A stretch of 64,000 bases of DNA from Polynucleobacter alcilacus. Its GTDB lineage: Bacteria > Pseudomonadota > Gammaproteobacteria > Burkholderiales > Burkholderiaceae. Below are positions 42,154 through 50,731 of this stretch, piece by piece. The translations under genes were made by a program, and so were the position numbers. Numbering within the stretch: the stretch's first letter is position 1; each line of letters opens with the position of its first letter. Location: assembly GCF_018881545.1 (NCBI RefSeq), contig NZ_JACVQD010000001.1, positions 772,039-836,038 on the forward strand, written 5' to 3'. The notes under the pieces are model-generated. The model was not told the DNA's origin, made no database searches, and saw only the letters and a list, made by a program, of their open reading frames with translations.

Positions 42154-43355
42154 ACCTTAGCCAAGCCTAAAAGATGCCCCATATCTTTGATAAAGATTTT
42201 GAAGTGTGCGAGAGGCTTTTTACGAACTAACTTTTTATTCATATAAGACTCAAAGGTCAATCTTTGAACGTCTTTGTCTTCGCACATCTTGACAAAGCTC
42301 TCACGTCTTTTATCGGTTGAATACCAAAAATATTGCATGATGCCTAAGACTAAAAAGGTCATGCGGTGTTCTTTCATAAAACGCTTACGGGCCAACTGGA
42401 GTTTTGCGGGATCCTTGCTCTCGATAAACTCAGCAACGGCTTCACCAGCCAATTGACCGCCGAGCATGGCGTAATATATGCCCTCACCTGAAGCCGGAGC
42501 AACAACACCTGCAGCATCGCCAGCCAAAACTACTTGCTGCCCATCATCCCATTTCTTCAAGGGCTTCATCGGTAATGGTGCCCCTTCATGGCGAATGAGT
42601 TCCGCTCCCTCTAAGCCGATATCTGCGCGCAGCTTGGCAACTGCATTTCTAAGAGAGAAGCCTTTATCTGCACTTCCCGTGCCAATACTAATAGTGTCGC
42701 CATGTGGAAATACCCAACCATAAAAATCTGGGGATACTGGCTTTTGATATAAGACATCACAGCGACTGCTATCAAATGAAAGTGGTTTATCAGATGGAGT
42801 TTTAATAATTTCGTGATAAGCAAACACATAATTTGCTTCAGCACATCCTTTTACACCTGCGCTTCTACCAACTTGTGATTTAGCGCCATCAGCACCTACC
42901 ACTGCTTTTGCCAATACACTCTTCACCGCGCCCTGGTCGCCATCAAGCGCTCCTCGTGTGCGATAGTAAATGCGGACGTTGGCACCTTCTCGCTGAAGGG
43001 TTTCAAATAGTCCATCCTCACGAACTGCTCCTGCTGCAACTGCGCGCTTCCTTAGCCATTCATCAAACTGGGCCCGATCAACCATTCCTACAAAACCATT
43101 TTCAATAGGGATGTCTACCGTTTTTCCTAGAGGCGAAACCATCCGAGCTGATTTTGCTTTAGCAACCAACAACTCATCTGGAATCTGAAAATCTTTGATT
43201 AGACGTGGTGGTATTGCTCCACCACAGGGTTTAATGCGTCCGCGCTTATCTAATAGCAAGACATGCTTGCCCTTTTGAGCAAGCGTTTGAGCTGCAGTAG
43301 CACCTGCGGGTCCACCGCCAACGACTACTGCATCATAAATAAATTCTGTTGTCAT
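42150..43355 (-). CDS. bchP: Geranylgeranyl diphosphate/geranylgeranyl-bacteriochlorophyll reductase BchP
   Basis: The 401-residue flavoprotein has the FAD motif DAVVVGGGPAGATAAQTLAQKGKHVLLLDKRG. KPCGGAIPPRLI and VVLAGDAAGVVAPASGEGIYYAMLGGQLAGEAV are characteristic of ChlP/BchP. It saturates the geranylgeranyl tail to phytyl. It sits between tspO (4-nt overlap) and the bch2/pucC-family transporter (3-nt gap), the usual bchG-bch2-bchP order. Confidence 0.95.
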   Translation of the reverse strand: MTTEFIYDAVVVGGGPAGATAAQTLAQKGKHVLLLDKRGRIKPCGGAIPPRLIKDFQIPDELLVAKAKSARMVSPLGKTVDIPIENGFVGMVDRAQFDEWLRKRAVAAGAVREDGLFETLQREGANVRIYYRTRGALDGDQGAVKSVLAKAVVGADGAKSQVGRSAGVKGCAEANYVFAYHEIIKTPSDKPLSFDSSRCDVLYQKPVSPDFYGWVFPHGDTISIGTGSADKGFSLRNAVAKLRADIGLEGAELIRHEGAPLPMKPLKKWDDGQQVVLAGDAAGVVAPASGEGIYYAMLGGQLAGEAVAEFIESKDPAKLQLARKRFMKEHRMTFLVLGIMQYFWYSTDKRRESFVKMCEDKDVQRLTFESYMNKKLVRKKPLAHFKIFIKDMGHLLGLAKV

Positions 43356-43358
43356 GTT

Positions 43359-44687
43359 TTACCTCGCTCCACTAGCGCTACTTTGTTTACTTTCAACCAG
43401 AGATGCCATATAAGCAGAAGCAATAAATAGAATTGCTTCAATAAAAAAGACTGAAGAATATGCCCAGGCTGGATTGGTAAAAATAGAGCGTGCAAGATCA
43501 CTTGCTCCAGCTCCCAAAAGACCACCCAAGCCAAAAGCAATCGCTTGCGCTCCTCCCCATAAACCTATTCGGACCCCCTCTTTGCCCCCTCCACCAACAA
43601 CCGCTAAGCGCATCATGGATGCGATTGCTGCAATAGAGAAGGCGCCGTTGGCAAGACCCAAAATGAATACATTCTGTTTTAGTGGCCAGTCTCCCTCGAC
43701 GATTCCAGCAATCACCAAACCAAACATTGCCAACGCTGAGGCCAGGCAGCCATAGATCATCCAAGATCTGAGTGAGCCAAAATAACGCCTTAGTCTGCTA
43801 GAACCACAAACTGCCACCAAAAGCATGCCAGTGAGCACTCCAGAGTGTTGAATCCCTGATAGGCTGGTTGTCTCACCTATAGAGTATTTAAAAATCATTC
43901 CGGCAAACGGCTCCAAAATTAAATCCTGTGCACTGAACGCAAACATCGACAGAAAAATAAAGATGGTAAATTTTCTAGTGTCTGGATCAGCCAGAATGTC
44001 GGTCAATGCTGTTCTAAAAGGAATTTTTTGAGCAGCACCAACACGTTTATTTTCTAGCGCATCGCCCTCAAGCCGATATAAAGCCAACACAGCAATCATG
44101 CAGGCAGCAGATGAAATAATTCCTGAAATCAGGATGACCTTCTCTGGCGAATAGGGGTCTAAATACTTTCCTGCAATACCACTAGTCAGAGCAAATCCAA
44201 AAATCATCATGAGCCAAACTGTTGTAGCCGCAGCCGCCCTTCTCTCATCACTTACCCCCTTAGCGAGCAGAGCTAGCAATGAAGTCCCGCTGATACTAAC
44301 GCCAATACCAATCAAGAAGAAAGCGACGATTGCTGCTGCAATACCAAGCATTAAATGAAAGCCCATCAGGGTTGTAGCGATTGCAGCACCAAAGCCCCCT
44401 AAGGCCAGCAAACTGATGCCACCGATAATCCATGGCGTTCTTTTGCCGCCAATATCAGACTCAAATCCCATACGAGGCCTGATGACCTGAACAAAGTAAT
44501 GAATTGCGACCAATAAGCCAGGAAGGCTTGCAGGCAAAGCCAACTCAACAACCATAATGCGATTTAAGGTAGAAGTTGTCATGACAACAATGGCCCCGAT
44601 AGCTGCTTGCACCAAGCCCAGACGCACAATACTGATCCACCCAAATGTGGATGATTGAAAGAGCGGCTGGGTCAAGGTGATACTCAT
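43359..44687 (-). CDS. bch2: BCD/PucC-family MFS transporter between bchG and bchP
   Basis: The 442-residue protein has 12 predicted spans. N-terminal VRLGLVQAAIGAIVVMTTSTLNRIMVVELALPASLPGLLVAIHYFVQVIRPRMGFESDIGGKRTPWI is typical of the PucC/LhaA family. It is the member found between bchG and bchP in most PGCs (often called bch2 or orf428), with a presumed role in pigment delivery or light-harvesting assembly. It is related to lhaA at 50732. It overlaps bchG by 4 nt. Confidence 0.9.
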   Translation of the reverse strand: MSITLTQPLFQSSTFGWISIVRLGLVQAAIGAIVVMTTSTLNRIMVVELALPASLPGLLVAIHYFVQVIRPRMGFESDIGGKRTPWIIGGISLLALGGFGAAIATTLMGFHLMLGIAAAIVAFFLIGIGVSISGTSLLALLAKGVSDERRAAAATTVWLMMIFGFALTSGIAGKYLDPYSPEKVILISGIISSAACMIAVLALYRLEGDALENKRVGAAQKIPFRTALTDILADPDTRKFTIFIFLSMFAFSAQDLILEPFAGMIFKYSIGETTSLSGIQHSGVLTGMLLVAVCGSSRLRRYFGSLRSWMIYGCLASALAMFGLVIAGIVEGDWPLKQNVFILGLANGAFSIAAIASMMRLAVVGGGGKEGVRIGLWGGAQAIAFGLGGLLGAGASDLARSIFTNPAWAYSSVFFIEAILFIASAYMASLVESKQSSASGAR

Positions 44688-45568
44688 GACTCCAAGCCCA
44701 GGCTATTCACTGCAAAAGCAGCTACCATCATTCCGGAAACCAATAGAGGCACTCCAAAGCCGCTATAAAAAAGTGCTTTCTCAATCGGTCTTTTTAAAAA
44801 ATCACGCAATAAGATAATTTGTCCAATCATCAACGCACCAATTACTATTGCGTAGTTCTGCTTATCCCACATGAGAAGCAAAAGTAAAACGATCACTTGC
44901 GGAAGTAACATAAAGGCGGCAGAAACTTGAGCCGCTCTGATTGCGCCAAGCTGAACAGGCAGTGATCGCACTCCCATTTGTCGATCACCCTCGATTGCCT
45001 TGAAATCATTTAAGGTCATGATGCCGTGAGCACTTGCGCTATATAAACCTGCAAGTAAAAGAGATGGCTTACTCGGCACCACTCCACCAGACAACAACGC
45101 AGCGCCAGTTACCCAAGCCAAGCCTTCGTAACTTACACCGCAAGCAAGATTACCCAGCCAACCATTATTTTTAAAGCGAATAGGTGGCATGCTATAGAAC
45201 CATGCCAACACTAAAGCTAGTGCGGTTGCCAGAAATCCAATTGGACCTAAGAAGCTTCCGACCCATAAAGAAATCAATGACCAAATCACGGCGATATAAA
45301 GGCCCCATCTCCCAGGAATGCGACCAGAAGGAATGGGTCGATTTGGCTCGTTAATTGCATCGACATGTCTGTCATACCAATCATTCACTGCTTGGCTTGA
45401 AGCACACACCAGAGGACCAGTCAGCGCCAAACCGAGAAAAAATATCGGGAGGTTCTCAACAATTTTTTCGCTGCCAGTAATCGATCCACAAGCAAATGCC
45501 CACATGGGCGGAAACCATGTAATAGGCTTTAAAAGCGTCAAAATTGCTCTTGGTTCTGGCAGATTCAT
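44684..45568 (-). CDS. bchG: Bacteriochlorophyll synthase (esterifying) BchG
   Basis: The 294-residue UbiA-type prenyltransferase has about nine spans. The metal-diphosphate motif is SQAVNDWYDRHVDAINEPNRPIPSGRI, and FKAIEGDRQMGVRSLPVQLG forms the second Asp motif. It esterifies bacteriochlorophyllide with the C20 alcohol in the membrane. It is first of the bchG-bch2-bchP-tspO-hemA-dxs-bciB run. No Shine-Dalgarno sequence precedes the ATG, which lies 7 nt after a promoter -10 box, so the message may be leaderless. Confidence 0.95.
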   Translation of the reverse strand: MNLPEPRAILTLLKPITWFPPMWAFACGSITGSEKIVENLPIFFLGLALTGPLVCASSQAVNDWYDRHVDAINEPNRPIPSGRIPGRWGLYIAVIWSLISLWVGSFLGPIGFLATALALVLAWFYSMPPIRFKNNGWLGNLACGVSYEGLAWVTGAALLSGGVVPSKPSLLLAGLYSASAHGIMTLNDFKAIEGDRQMGVRSLPVQLGAIRAAQVSAAFMLLPQVIVLLLLLMWDKQNYAIVIGALMIGQIILLRDFLKRPIEKALFYSGFGVPLLVSGMMVAAFAVNSLGLES

Positions 45569-45575
45569 GTAAATG

Positions 45576-45604
45576 ATTTTGTCATTGACATATTAAAGTG
45601 TCAA
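45576..45604 (-). promoter_or_regulatory. bchG promoter (extended -10, consensus -35)
   Basis: On the minus strand TTGACA (45604-45599) is followed after 17 nt by CAAAAT (45581-45576), preceded by TGA (extended -10 TG). Only 7 nt (CATTTAC) separate the -10 from the bchG ATG, so transcription should begin at or very near the A of the start codon. The -35 is part of the adjacent palindrome. Confidence 0.6.
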
Positions 45605-45620
45605 TTAAATTTGACACTTT
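45595..45620. promoter_or_regulatory. PpsR/CrtJ operator, perfect palindrome
   Basis: The core TGTCAATTAAATTTGACA (45599-45616) fits the PpsR consensus TGT-N12-ACA in its best form TGTCA-N8-TGACA. The symmetry extends to 10-bp arms, AAAGTGTCAA and TTGACACTTT, around TTAAAT. It overlaps the bchG -35. The same hairpin could end the ispH transcript: on the minus strand an A tract precedes it and CTTTAAT follows. Both roles are possible. Confidence 0.7.
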
Positions 45621-45679
45621 TTTAGCCTGTTTTTACCAGTGAAAACCCTTATATATCAAGGGAAAGGGGGGATTTAACC

Positions 45680-46621
45680 CTAAGCTGCCTTCAATAAGCC
45701 TTTTGGAAGGGAAAAGCTGATGGTTTCTTCGATTCCCGGCATAGGTACAACTGAACCCCTGTAACGGGAATTGATCGCATCAATGATTTCGCTGGTTAAA
45801 GACTCTGGCGCTGAGGCACCAGCTGTAACCCCAATATTCTTCACCGACTTAAACCACTCTGATTTGATCTGACTAGGATCATCCACTAAGAATGCTGGCA
45901 CCTGCAAGCTGCTCGCCAACTCTTGTAGTCGCTTGGAATTAGAGCTATTTTGACTACCGACCACAATGACGATATCCACGTGAGGAATCATTGCTTTGAC
46001 GGCATCTTGTCGATTTTGAGTGGCATAACAAATATCCTGCCTCTTGGGAGCATGAATCTGTGGATATTTTTTTATTAATGCAGCAGTAATTTCTTGCGTC
46101 TCATCAACCGACAAAGTTGTTTGAGTAACATAAGCAAGTAATTCATCTTTATCAAAAGTAAGCTGATCAACATCTGGTACATGCTCAATTAAATGAATCG
46201 ATGAATCAACTTGCCCCATAGTACCCTCAACCTCCGGATGCCCGCGATGACCGATCATAATAATTTGAAAGCCCCGCTCTTTCAGGCTGACTACTTCTGC
46301 ATGAACTTTCGCAACCAAGGGGCAGGTGGCATCAAATACCTGAAATTGGCGTTCATCTGCTTCATAACGAACCGCTTTAGAGACTCCATGTGCACTAAAA
46401 ATCAGAATAGCACCCTTGGGCACCTTATCTAACTGATTAATAAATACCACTCCACGCGATTCAAAATCTTTCACAACGTAGGCGTTATGAATAATTTCAT
46501 GTCGAACATAAATTGGCGCACCATATTTCTTTAACGCTTCTTCCACTATAAGAATAGCCCTCTCCACGCCGGCACAAAAGCCTCGTGGTTGAGCTAGATA
46601 GATAGTTTTTTTTGAAAGCAT
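45680..46621 (-). CDS. ispH: 4-hydroxy-3-methylbut-2-enyl diphosphate reductase
   Basis: The 313-residue protein has the three Fe-S cysteines in AQPRGFCAGVERAI, FDATCPLVAKVH and DICYATQNRQDAV. Substrate-binding motifs are MIGHRGHPEVEGTMGQ and TAGASAPESL. It carries out the last MEP-pathway step, giving IPP and DMAPP. It is the last gene of the long bchF-to-ispH run and follows puhE by 13 nt, so isoprenoid output is tied to reaction-centre expression. Confidence 0.95.
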   Translation of the reverse strand: MLSKKTIYLAQPRGFCAGVERAILIVEEALKKYGAPIYVRHEIIHNAYVVKDFESRGVVFINQLDKVPKGAILIFSAHGVSKAVRYEADERQFQVFDATCPLVAKVHAEVVSLKERGFQIIMIGHRGHPEVEGTMGQVDSSIHLIEHVPDVDQLTFDKDELLAYVTQTTLSVDETQEITAALIKKYPQIHAPKRQDICYATQNRQDAVKAMIPHVDIVIVVGSQNSSNSKRLQELASSLQVPAFLVDDPSQIKSEWFKSVKNIGVTAGASAPESLTSEIIDAINSRYRGSVVPMPGIEETISFSLPKGLLKAA

Positions 46622-46634
46622 GAGGTACTGTTAC

Positions 46635-47393
46635 TTAACGATGATTTTTATAGCCCCATTTCCACAATAACTCACTAGGAAATGGCATCACAAGAAATAA
46701 ATGCTCCAACAATCCAAGTGCTAATAGCGTACCCAACAATGCTGATGATGTGATTTCATAAGCAGAAGAATCGGAAGCTGCATGCGACCAAATAGGCACT
46801 AAAAAGAGCACTGAAACCAAAATTGAGAATGGCATCAAAAGATTCATTGCCTTACGTCTAAAGTAAGTAATGAGATATTTCAAATGCTGTGGCAAGAAGG
46901 CTTCATTAAAATTGAGTACACCCAAGAAAACATTAATCTTGGTGCTTTGTCGCATTCCCCAGAGGATGATATACGTCCAAAAACCGGTGTGATTCACGGC
47001 ATCGATATTCATGAGGAAGATGAGGACGCCCAGAGTGAGCAAGGTCATCTCGTGATAGTTGATCGTCTGAAAGGCATACCAAGCTCGTCTTAGTCCGCCA
47101 AGCCCATGCGGGCAATCTGTCCGCCTTGATCCGGTAATATAGCCCAGTAAAAAAGCAAGTTCTTGCCAACCCCAAATAATGATTGCACAGGTAAATGAAC
47201 AATATGCTCCAGCCACTGTTGCCTGTTGGCTAGAAATTCCCAGCCCCCAAAAGGCAAACAGTAAAACGATCAAGGAGAAAGTGAAAATTGCCTTGAAATA
47301 CCGCTTAGGCAAGCCATTTATTTTTAGGATAAGGCCCGTGCTGAACCACCATACAAAGATGGTAAAAATGAGAGGGCTTATCCAAAAATACAT
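46635..47393 (-). CDS. puhE: Photosynthetic complex assembly protein PuhE
   Basis: The 252-residue protein has about seven spans. PuhE-type segments are IIWGWQELAFLLGYITGSRRTDCPHGLGGLRRAWYAFQTINYHE, GMRQSTKINVFLGVLNFNEAFLPQHLKYL and LLEHLFLVMPFPSELLWKWG. PuhE affects reaction-centre/LH1 assembly and bacteriochlorophyll content. Its place after acsF is standard in purple-bacterial clusters. Confidence 0.9.
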   Translation of the reverse strand: MYFWISPLIFTIFVWWFSTGLILKINGLPKRYFKAIFTFSLIVLLFAFWGLGISSQQATVAGAYCSFTCAIIIWGWQELAFLLGYITGSRRTDCPHGLGGLRRAWYAFQTINYHEMTLLTLGVLIFLMNIDAVNHTGFWTYIILWGMRQSTKINVFLGVLNFNEAFLPQHLKYLITYFRRKAMNLLMPFSILVSVLFLVPIWSHAASDSSAYEITSSALLGTLLALGLLEHLFLVMPFPSELLWKWGYKNHR

Positions 47394-47399
47394 AATGGC

Positions 47400-48476
47400 T
47401 TACCAAACAGGCGCTAAGCGTATATCAACCGGCAGCTCATTGGGAACTACTGGCAATAAATAAATGTGCACAAAGGTTGCCGCAGCACTAACAGCTAAAG
47501 CACCACGCTTGATCGTAGATAAGAGTCCACCTTTTAGCTTAAGCTCCTCAACCTCATCAGAAATCTTTCTCAGCTTTTCAAATCCCTCCCAAATCCTAGG
47601 ATCATCCAGATTGATGGTGAAGGGGAAAACTTGCTTGGAAATGTCGGAGGTGATTTTCAGTACCTGACGATCATAGTCCGTAGGCGATATTCCAAGAGCC
47701 TTATGAAATTCAGGCCTTGAATGGTCTCTTACATACATGGTTGCATAAACCGCGATAAGGAAAAAGCGTATCCATAGACGATTCACACCACTGAGTAATT
47801 TTGGATTAGAGCGCATTAATAATGCAAAGGCCTCACCATGACGGAATTCATCGTTACACCATTTCTCAAACCATAAGAAGATCGGGTGAAAACGTAACTC
47901 CGGTTTTTTCTGAATGATGCGAAAAATCATGATGTAGCGCGCATAACCAATCTTCTCAGAAAGATAGGTTGCATAAAAAATAAACTTTGGCTTAAAGAAG
48001 GTATATTTTTTAGTTCTTGCTAAAAATCCCAAATCAACGCCAATACCAAAATCTTTGAGCCACTGATTAATAAAGCCAGCATGTCTACTTTCATCACGGG
48101 CCATATAAGAGAACAGGTTTTTTAGCTCGGGATTATTGATGGATTTCTTAATTTCTGAATACAGTACACAGCCAGAGAATTCAGAAGTAATTGAGCTAAT
48201 CAAAAAATCAAGGAATTCTTGGTATAGGCCCTCTGGAAGATGTGAGTAATCCTTTGACATATCTTCAGGCCGCTGAAAGTGAGCCTGATTAATATCTTGG
48301 TCAAACTCTTGCATCAATCGATCCCATTCAGGCTTTACAGATGAGACATCAAAACGATCCATCTCATCAAAGTCGGTGGTATAAAAGCGCGGACTGAGGA
48401 TCGTATTTTCAAGAGCGCGATCGGTTGACTCATTTACTGGACGCCCCATTGGCATTGTTGGCGCACTGGTGCTCAT
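47400..48476 (-). CDS. acsF: Aerobic Mg-protoporphyrin IX monomethyl ester (oxidative) cyclase AcsF
   Basis: The 358-residue di-iron protein has iron-ligand segments [45 protein letters not shown] and [19 protein letters not shown] (two E/D-x2-H motifs). It uses O2 to close ring E on the way to divinyl-protochlorophyllide. The O2-independent enzyme BchE is not present in this window. It overlaps the preceding orf by 4 nt. Confidence 0.96.
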   Translation of the reverse strand: MSTSAPTMPMGRPVNESTDRALENTILSPRFYTTDFDEMDRFDVSSVKPEWDRLMQEFDQDINQAHFQRPEDMSKDYSHLPEGLYQEFLDFLISSITSEFSGCVLYSEIKKSINNPELKNLFSYMARDESRHAGFINQWLKDFGIGVDLGFLARTKKYTFFKPKFIFYATYLSEKIGYARYIMIFRIIQKKPELRFHPIFLWFEKWCNDEFRHGEAFALLMRSNPKLLSGVNRLWIRFFLIAVYATMYVRDHSRPEFHKALGISPTDYDRQVLKITSDISKQVFPFTINLDDPRIWEGFEKLRKISDEVEELKLKGGLLSTIKRGALAVSAAATFVHIYLLPVVPNELPVDIRLAPVW

Positions 48477-48826
48477 ACTTTTACTCCTTCATGCAAAATA
48501 ATAGGGGTAGCCTTTTTCATAGGAGCCGGCCTAGGGTATTTCTTAGCCTTACTAAATCGAGTAGTCGAAAAGCTCACCTCATAAAGCATAGTGACCTCTA
48601 GTCTTGCTGTGAGATACACCCATAATCGCGAAAAAATGCCCGCCTTAGAAACCGTAGCAGTTCGATCGTAACTGAGCACTTCGCCAAAATTGATGTCAAC
48701 GATGGGATCATGAACTAAGACCTGGTCTCCTGGTCCAACTTGCACTCCACTCAAATCAACATGAGCATAAAGAAATTCAGAGGTATTGGACATATCGACA
48801 TGACAAGGCACTGTTTGTTTTGACAT
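48473..48826 (-). CDS. Conserved small protein between puhC and acsF
   Basis: The 117-residue protein is mostly beta strand: [46 protein letters not shown], then [21 protein letters not shown]. No signal peptide or clear membrane helix. A small orf at this place occurs in other betaproteobacterial PGCs, but I cannot name a function. The 2-nt gap to puhC and 4-nt overlap with acsF make it part of the operon; a role in reaction-centre assembly or cyclase function is plausible. Confidence 0.7.
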   Translation of the reverse strand: MSKQTVPCHVDMSNTSEFLYAHVDLSGVQVGPGDQVLVHDPIVDINFGEVLSYDRTATVSKAGIFSRLWVYLTARLEVTMLYEVSFSTTRFSKAKKYPRPAPMKKATPIILHEGVKV

Positions 48827-48828
48827 AG

Positions 48829-49272
48829 TTATCTCGCAATAGTTAAAAATGCAGCAAATTCAGCTGCGTTATCTTTTCCGAATGACTCTAAATCTATTCG
48901 ATGATTGGTTGCTAAATCAATCAGGGTTAACCTTCCATCCGAGCGACTAACCAATTCAAAGGCATCATCACTAGATATTTGACGCATACGGCGATCACGA
49001 GCCATTGCCCTCAAAATACCCCTGATAAAACCAGCCTGCCCCTCAACTTGGGCAATCATTTGTCCGTTATCTGCAGAAATCACGCCTACTGCCCCGCTAG
49101 GTAGATCTCTAAAATGCAATGTTTTCTTGGCAACGATGCTGGCATCTGCTTGATGCTCTAGTTTGCCAGATCGAACAAAGCTGCCAACGAGCAGAATGAC
49201 AACCGCTAGCAGTGAAACAATAATCAATGCAATATAGTTTTGCATCTGAATAGTGTTCATACGCAAGATCAT
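48829..49272 (-). CDS. puhC: Photosynthetic complex assembly protein PuhC
   Basis: The 147-residue protein has one N-terminal span (about 12-30) and a periplasmic domain: LHFRDLPSGAVGVISADNGQMIAQVEGQAGFIRGILRAMARDRRM, then GRLTLIDLATNHRIDLESFGKDNAAEFAAFL. This is the standard PuhC pattern. It supports reaction-centre and LH1 assembly. It overlaps puhB by 4 nt. Confidence 0.93.
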   Translation of the reverse strand: MILRMNTIQMQNYIALIIVSLLAVVILLVGSFVRSGKLEHQADASIVAKKTLHFRDLPSGAVGVISADNGQMIAQVEGQAGFIRGILRAMARDRRMRQISSDDAFELVSRSDGRLTLIDLATNHRIDLESFGKDNAAEFAAFLTIAR

Positions 49273-49949
49273 GCTATTTCTGCCTCTGAGTAAGGGCTTT
49301 TTGCATCCACCGACATGCGCTCGTTTGCATGTACTGTACGTGCGATGACATTATTTTCTATTGCCCACGCATCCACCAAAATTTGCGCCACTTCTGCACA
49401 GTTTTTGATTCCCCTTAAAGTCGGCTGGGGAATAGCCCACTTACCAGGTCTTGCATGTGGCCATAAATGAAATATGGCAATTTTGGTTCCCTTGCTTAAC
49501 TTCAAATAAATATCACCAGCACCTTCTTTAGTAAATCCACAATCTGCTGACTCAATCATTTTCAAGGGAAAATTAAAAGTCATATTGAGCACAATTCCAA
49601 TTCGCATCACTACGCGCTTATTGGTAATGGTGTAAACCGCCGTTGAAGAGATCAAATAAGCGATAAGTCCAACTAGGCCAAGGCCTAAGCTAGATAAAGC
49701 CAGGATAGTAAGCGCTGAATACAAGATAGCTGTTACAGGTTCGCCATCACTAAAGCCAGTCACTAAACGATAAGCCAATAGCAATCCAAAATAAATGCCC
49801 AATAGTTTGATATAAAAGACCTTCGATAGGATAGTTTTTGTGTCAGGTGATCCCTGCCACAAAATACGCTCACCCTTTGGCAATTTCTCAGGCAGGCCAA
49901 ATTCAGCCTCAAACTCATGCTCTGGACTGTTATGGATATCGAGACTCAT
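49269..49949 (-). CDS. puhB: Photosynthetic complex assembly protein PuhB
   Basis: The 226-residue protein opens with FGLPEKLPKGERILWQGSPDTKTI. It has two or three spans, then a PH-like domain with YTITNKRVVMRIGIVLNMTFNFPLKMIESADCGF and FHLWPHARPGKWAIPQPTLRGI. PuhB is a dimeric chaperone for reaction-centre assembly. It overlaps both puhA and puhC by 4 nt. Confidence 0.95.
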   Translation of the reverse strand: MSLDIHNSPEHEFEAEFGLPEKLPKGERILWQGSPDTKTILSKVFYIKLLGIYFGLLLAYRLVTGFSDGEPVTAILYSALTILALSSLGLGLVGLIAYLISSTAVYTITNKRVVMRIGIVLNMTFNFPLKMIESADCGFTKEGAGDIYLKLSKGTKIAIFHLWPHARPGKWAIPQPTLRGIKNCAEVAQILVDAWAIENNVIARTVHANERMSVDAKSPYSEAEIA

Positions 49950-50710
49950 GCTAATGGCTCCTGACGCTCAGGTGTTGCGTATAAAGTACCCGCACCAAAG
50001 TACGCCATAATCTTTTCTTCTTCTAGCAAGGTCACTTCTTCTGGGTGCTTTGTTTTTGGCACCTGAGAAAATTGATCTGACAAGATAGATTGCACTTGAA
50101 TATTGTGCTTGCCAATACGAGAAAAGTTCATTGGAAGCAACACTTTATTGCCATTCACATCTACCTCAAGGTAACGAATGATCATTTCCATATGGTCTAC
50201 CCATACATCCGTCACCCTGCCGCCTTTATTGCCATCCGCACCGATTACCTCCAAACCAATTGGATTAATATCAATTTCTGAGATAGAAATTTTTGGCAGA
50301 TTTCTTAATGGGCGAATACGTGCATGACCCTCTAAGTCGTAATCGACATGATCGGCACGATTTGCATAGGAGCCTGGGCCAACACCCGCTAATAGCGGAT
50401 TACCAACTGGCGCTAAAGGCGCTCCGTTCCAAGGATGTATCGGAACTGCAGAAACTTTTTCTGGCTCTGGAGGCGTTTGCAGTGGCGCGTAATAGGTTTT
50501 ACCAAACTCTGTCACAAATTTTTTCACTCTTGGCATACCCAAGATGCCATCTTCACGACGCACCTGTCCAAAGCGCTCAGTTTCCAATGGAAATCCCTCA
50601 CGTTTACTTTCCAATGTGAGATAGATCACTAACCCAACAAAGAAAAGTAAGAATAAATAAAACACGACTTGAGCTACGTCGATATATTGTGTAATTGCAC
50701 CTGTACCCAT
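49946..50710 (-). CDS. puhA: Photosynthetic reaction centre H subunit
   Basis: The 254-residue protein has a single N-terminal membrane helix (DVAQVVFYLFLLFFVGLVIYLTLESKREGFPLE). The periplasm-distal PRC-barrel domain follows, with PKISISEIDINPIGLEVIGADGNKGGRVTDVWVDHMEMIIRYLEVDVNG and a MAYFGAGTLYATPERQEP tail. It caps the L/M core and helps proton delivery to QB. pufLM are not in the window. Confidence 0.97.
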   Translation of the reverse strand: MGTGAITQYIDVAQVVFYLFLLFFVGLVIYLTLESKREGFPLETERFGQVRREDGILGMPRVKKFVTEFGKTYYAPLQTPPEPEKVSAVPIHPWNGAPLAPVGNPLLAGVGPGSYANRADHVDYDLEGHARIRPLRNLPKISISEIDINPIGLEVIGADGNKGGRVTDVWVDHMEMIIRYLEVDVNGNKVLLPMNFSRIGKHNIQVQSILSDQFSQVPKTKHPEEVTLLEEEKIMAYFGAGTLYATPERQEPLA

Positions 50711-50731
50711 ATTTCTCCCCTTCCTTAAAAA

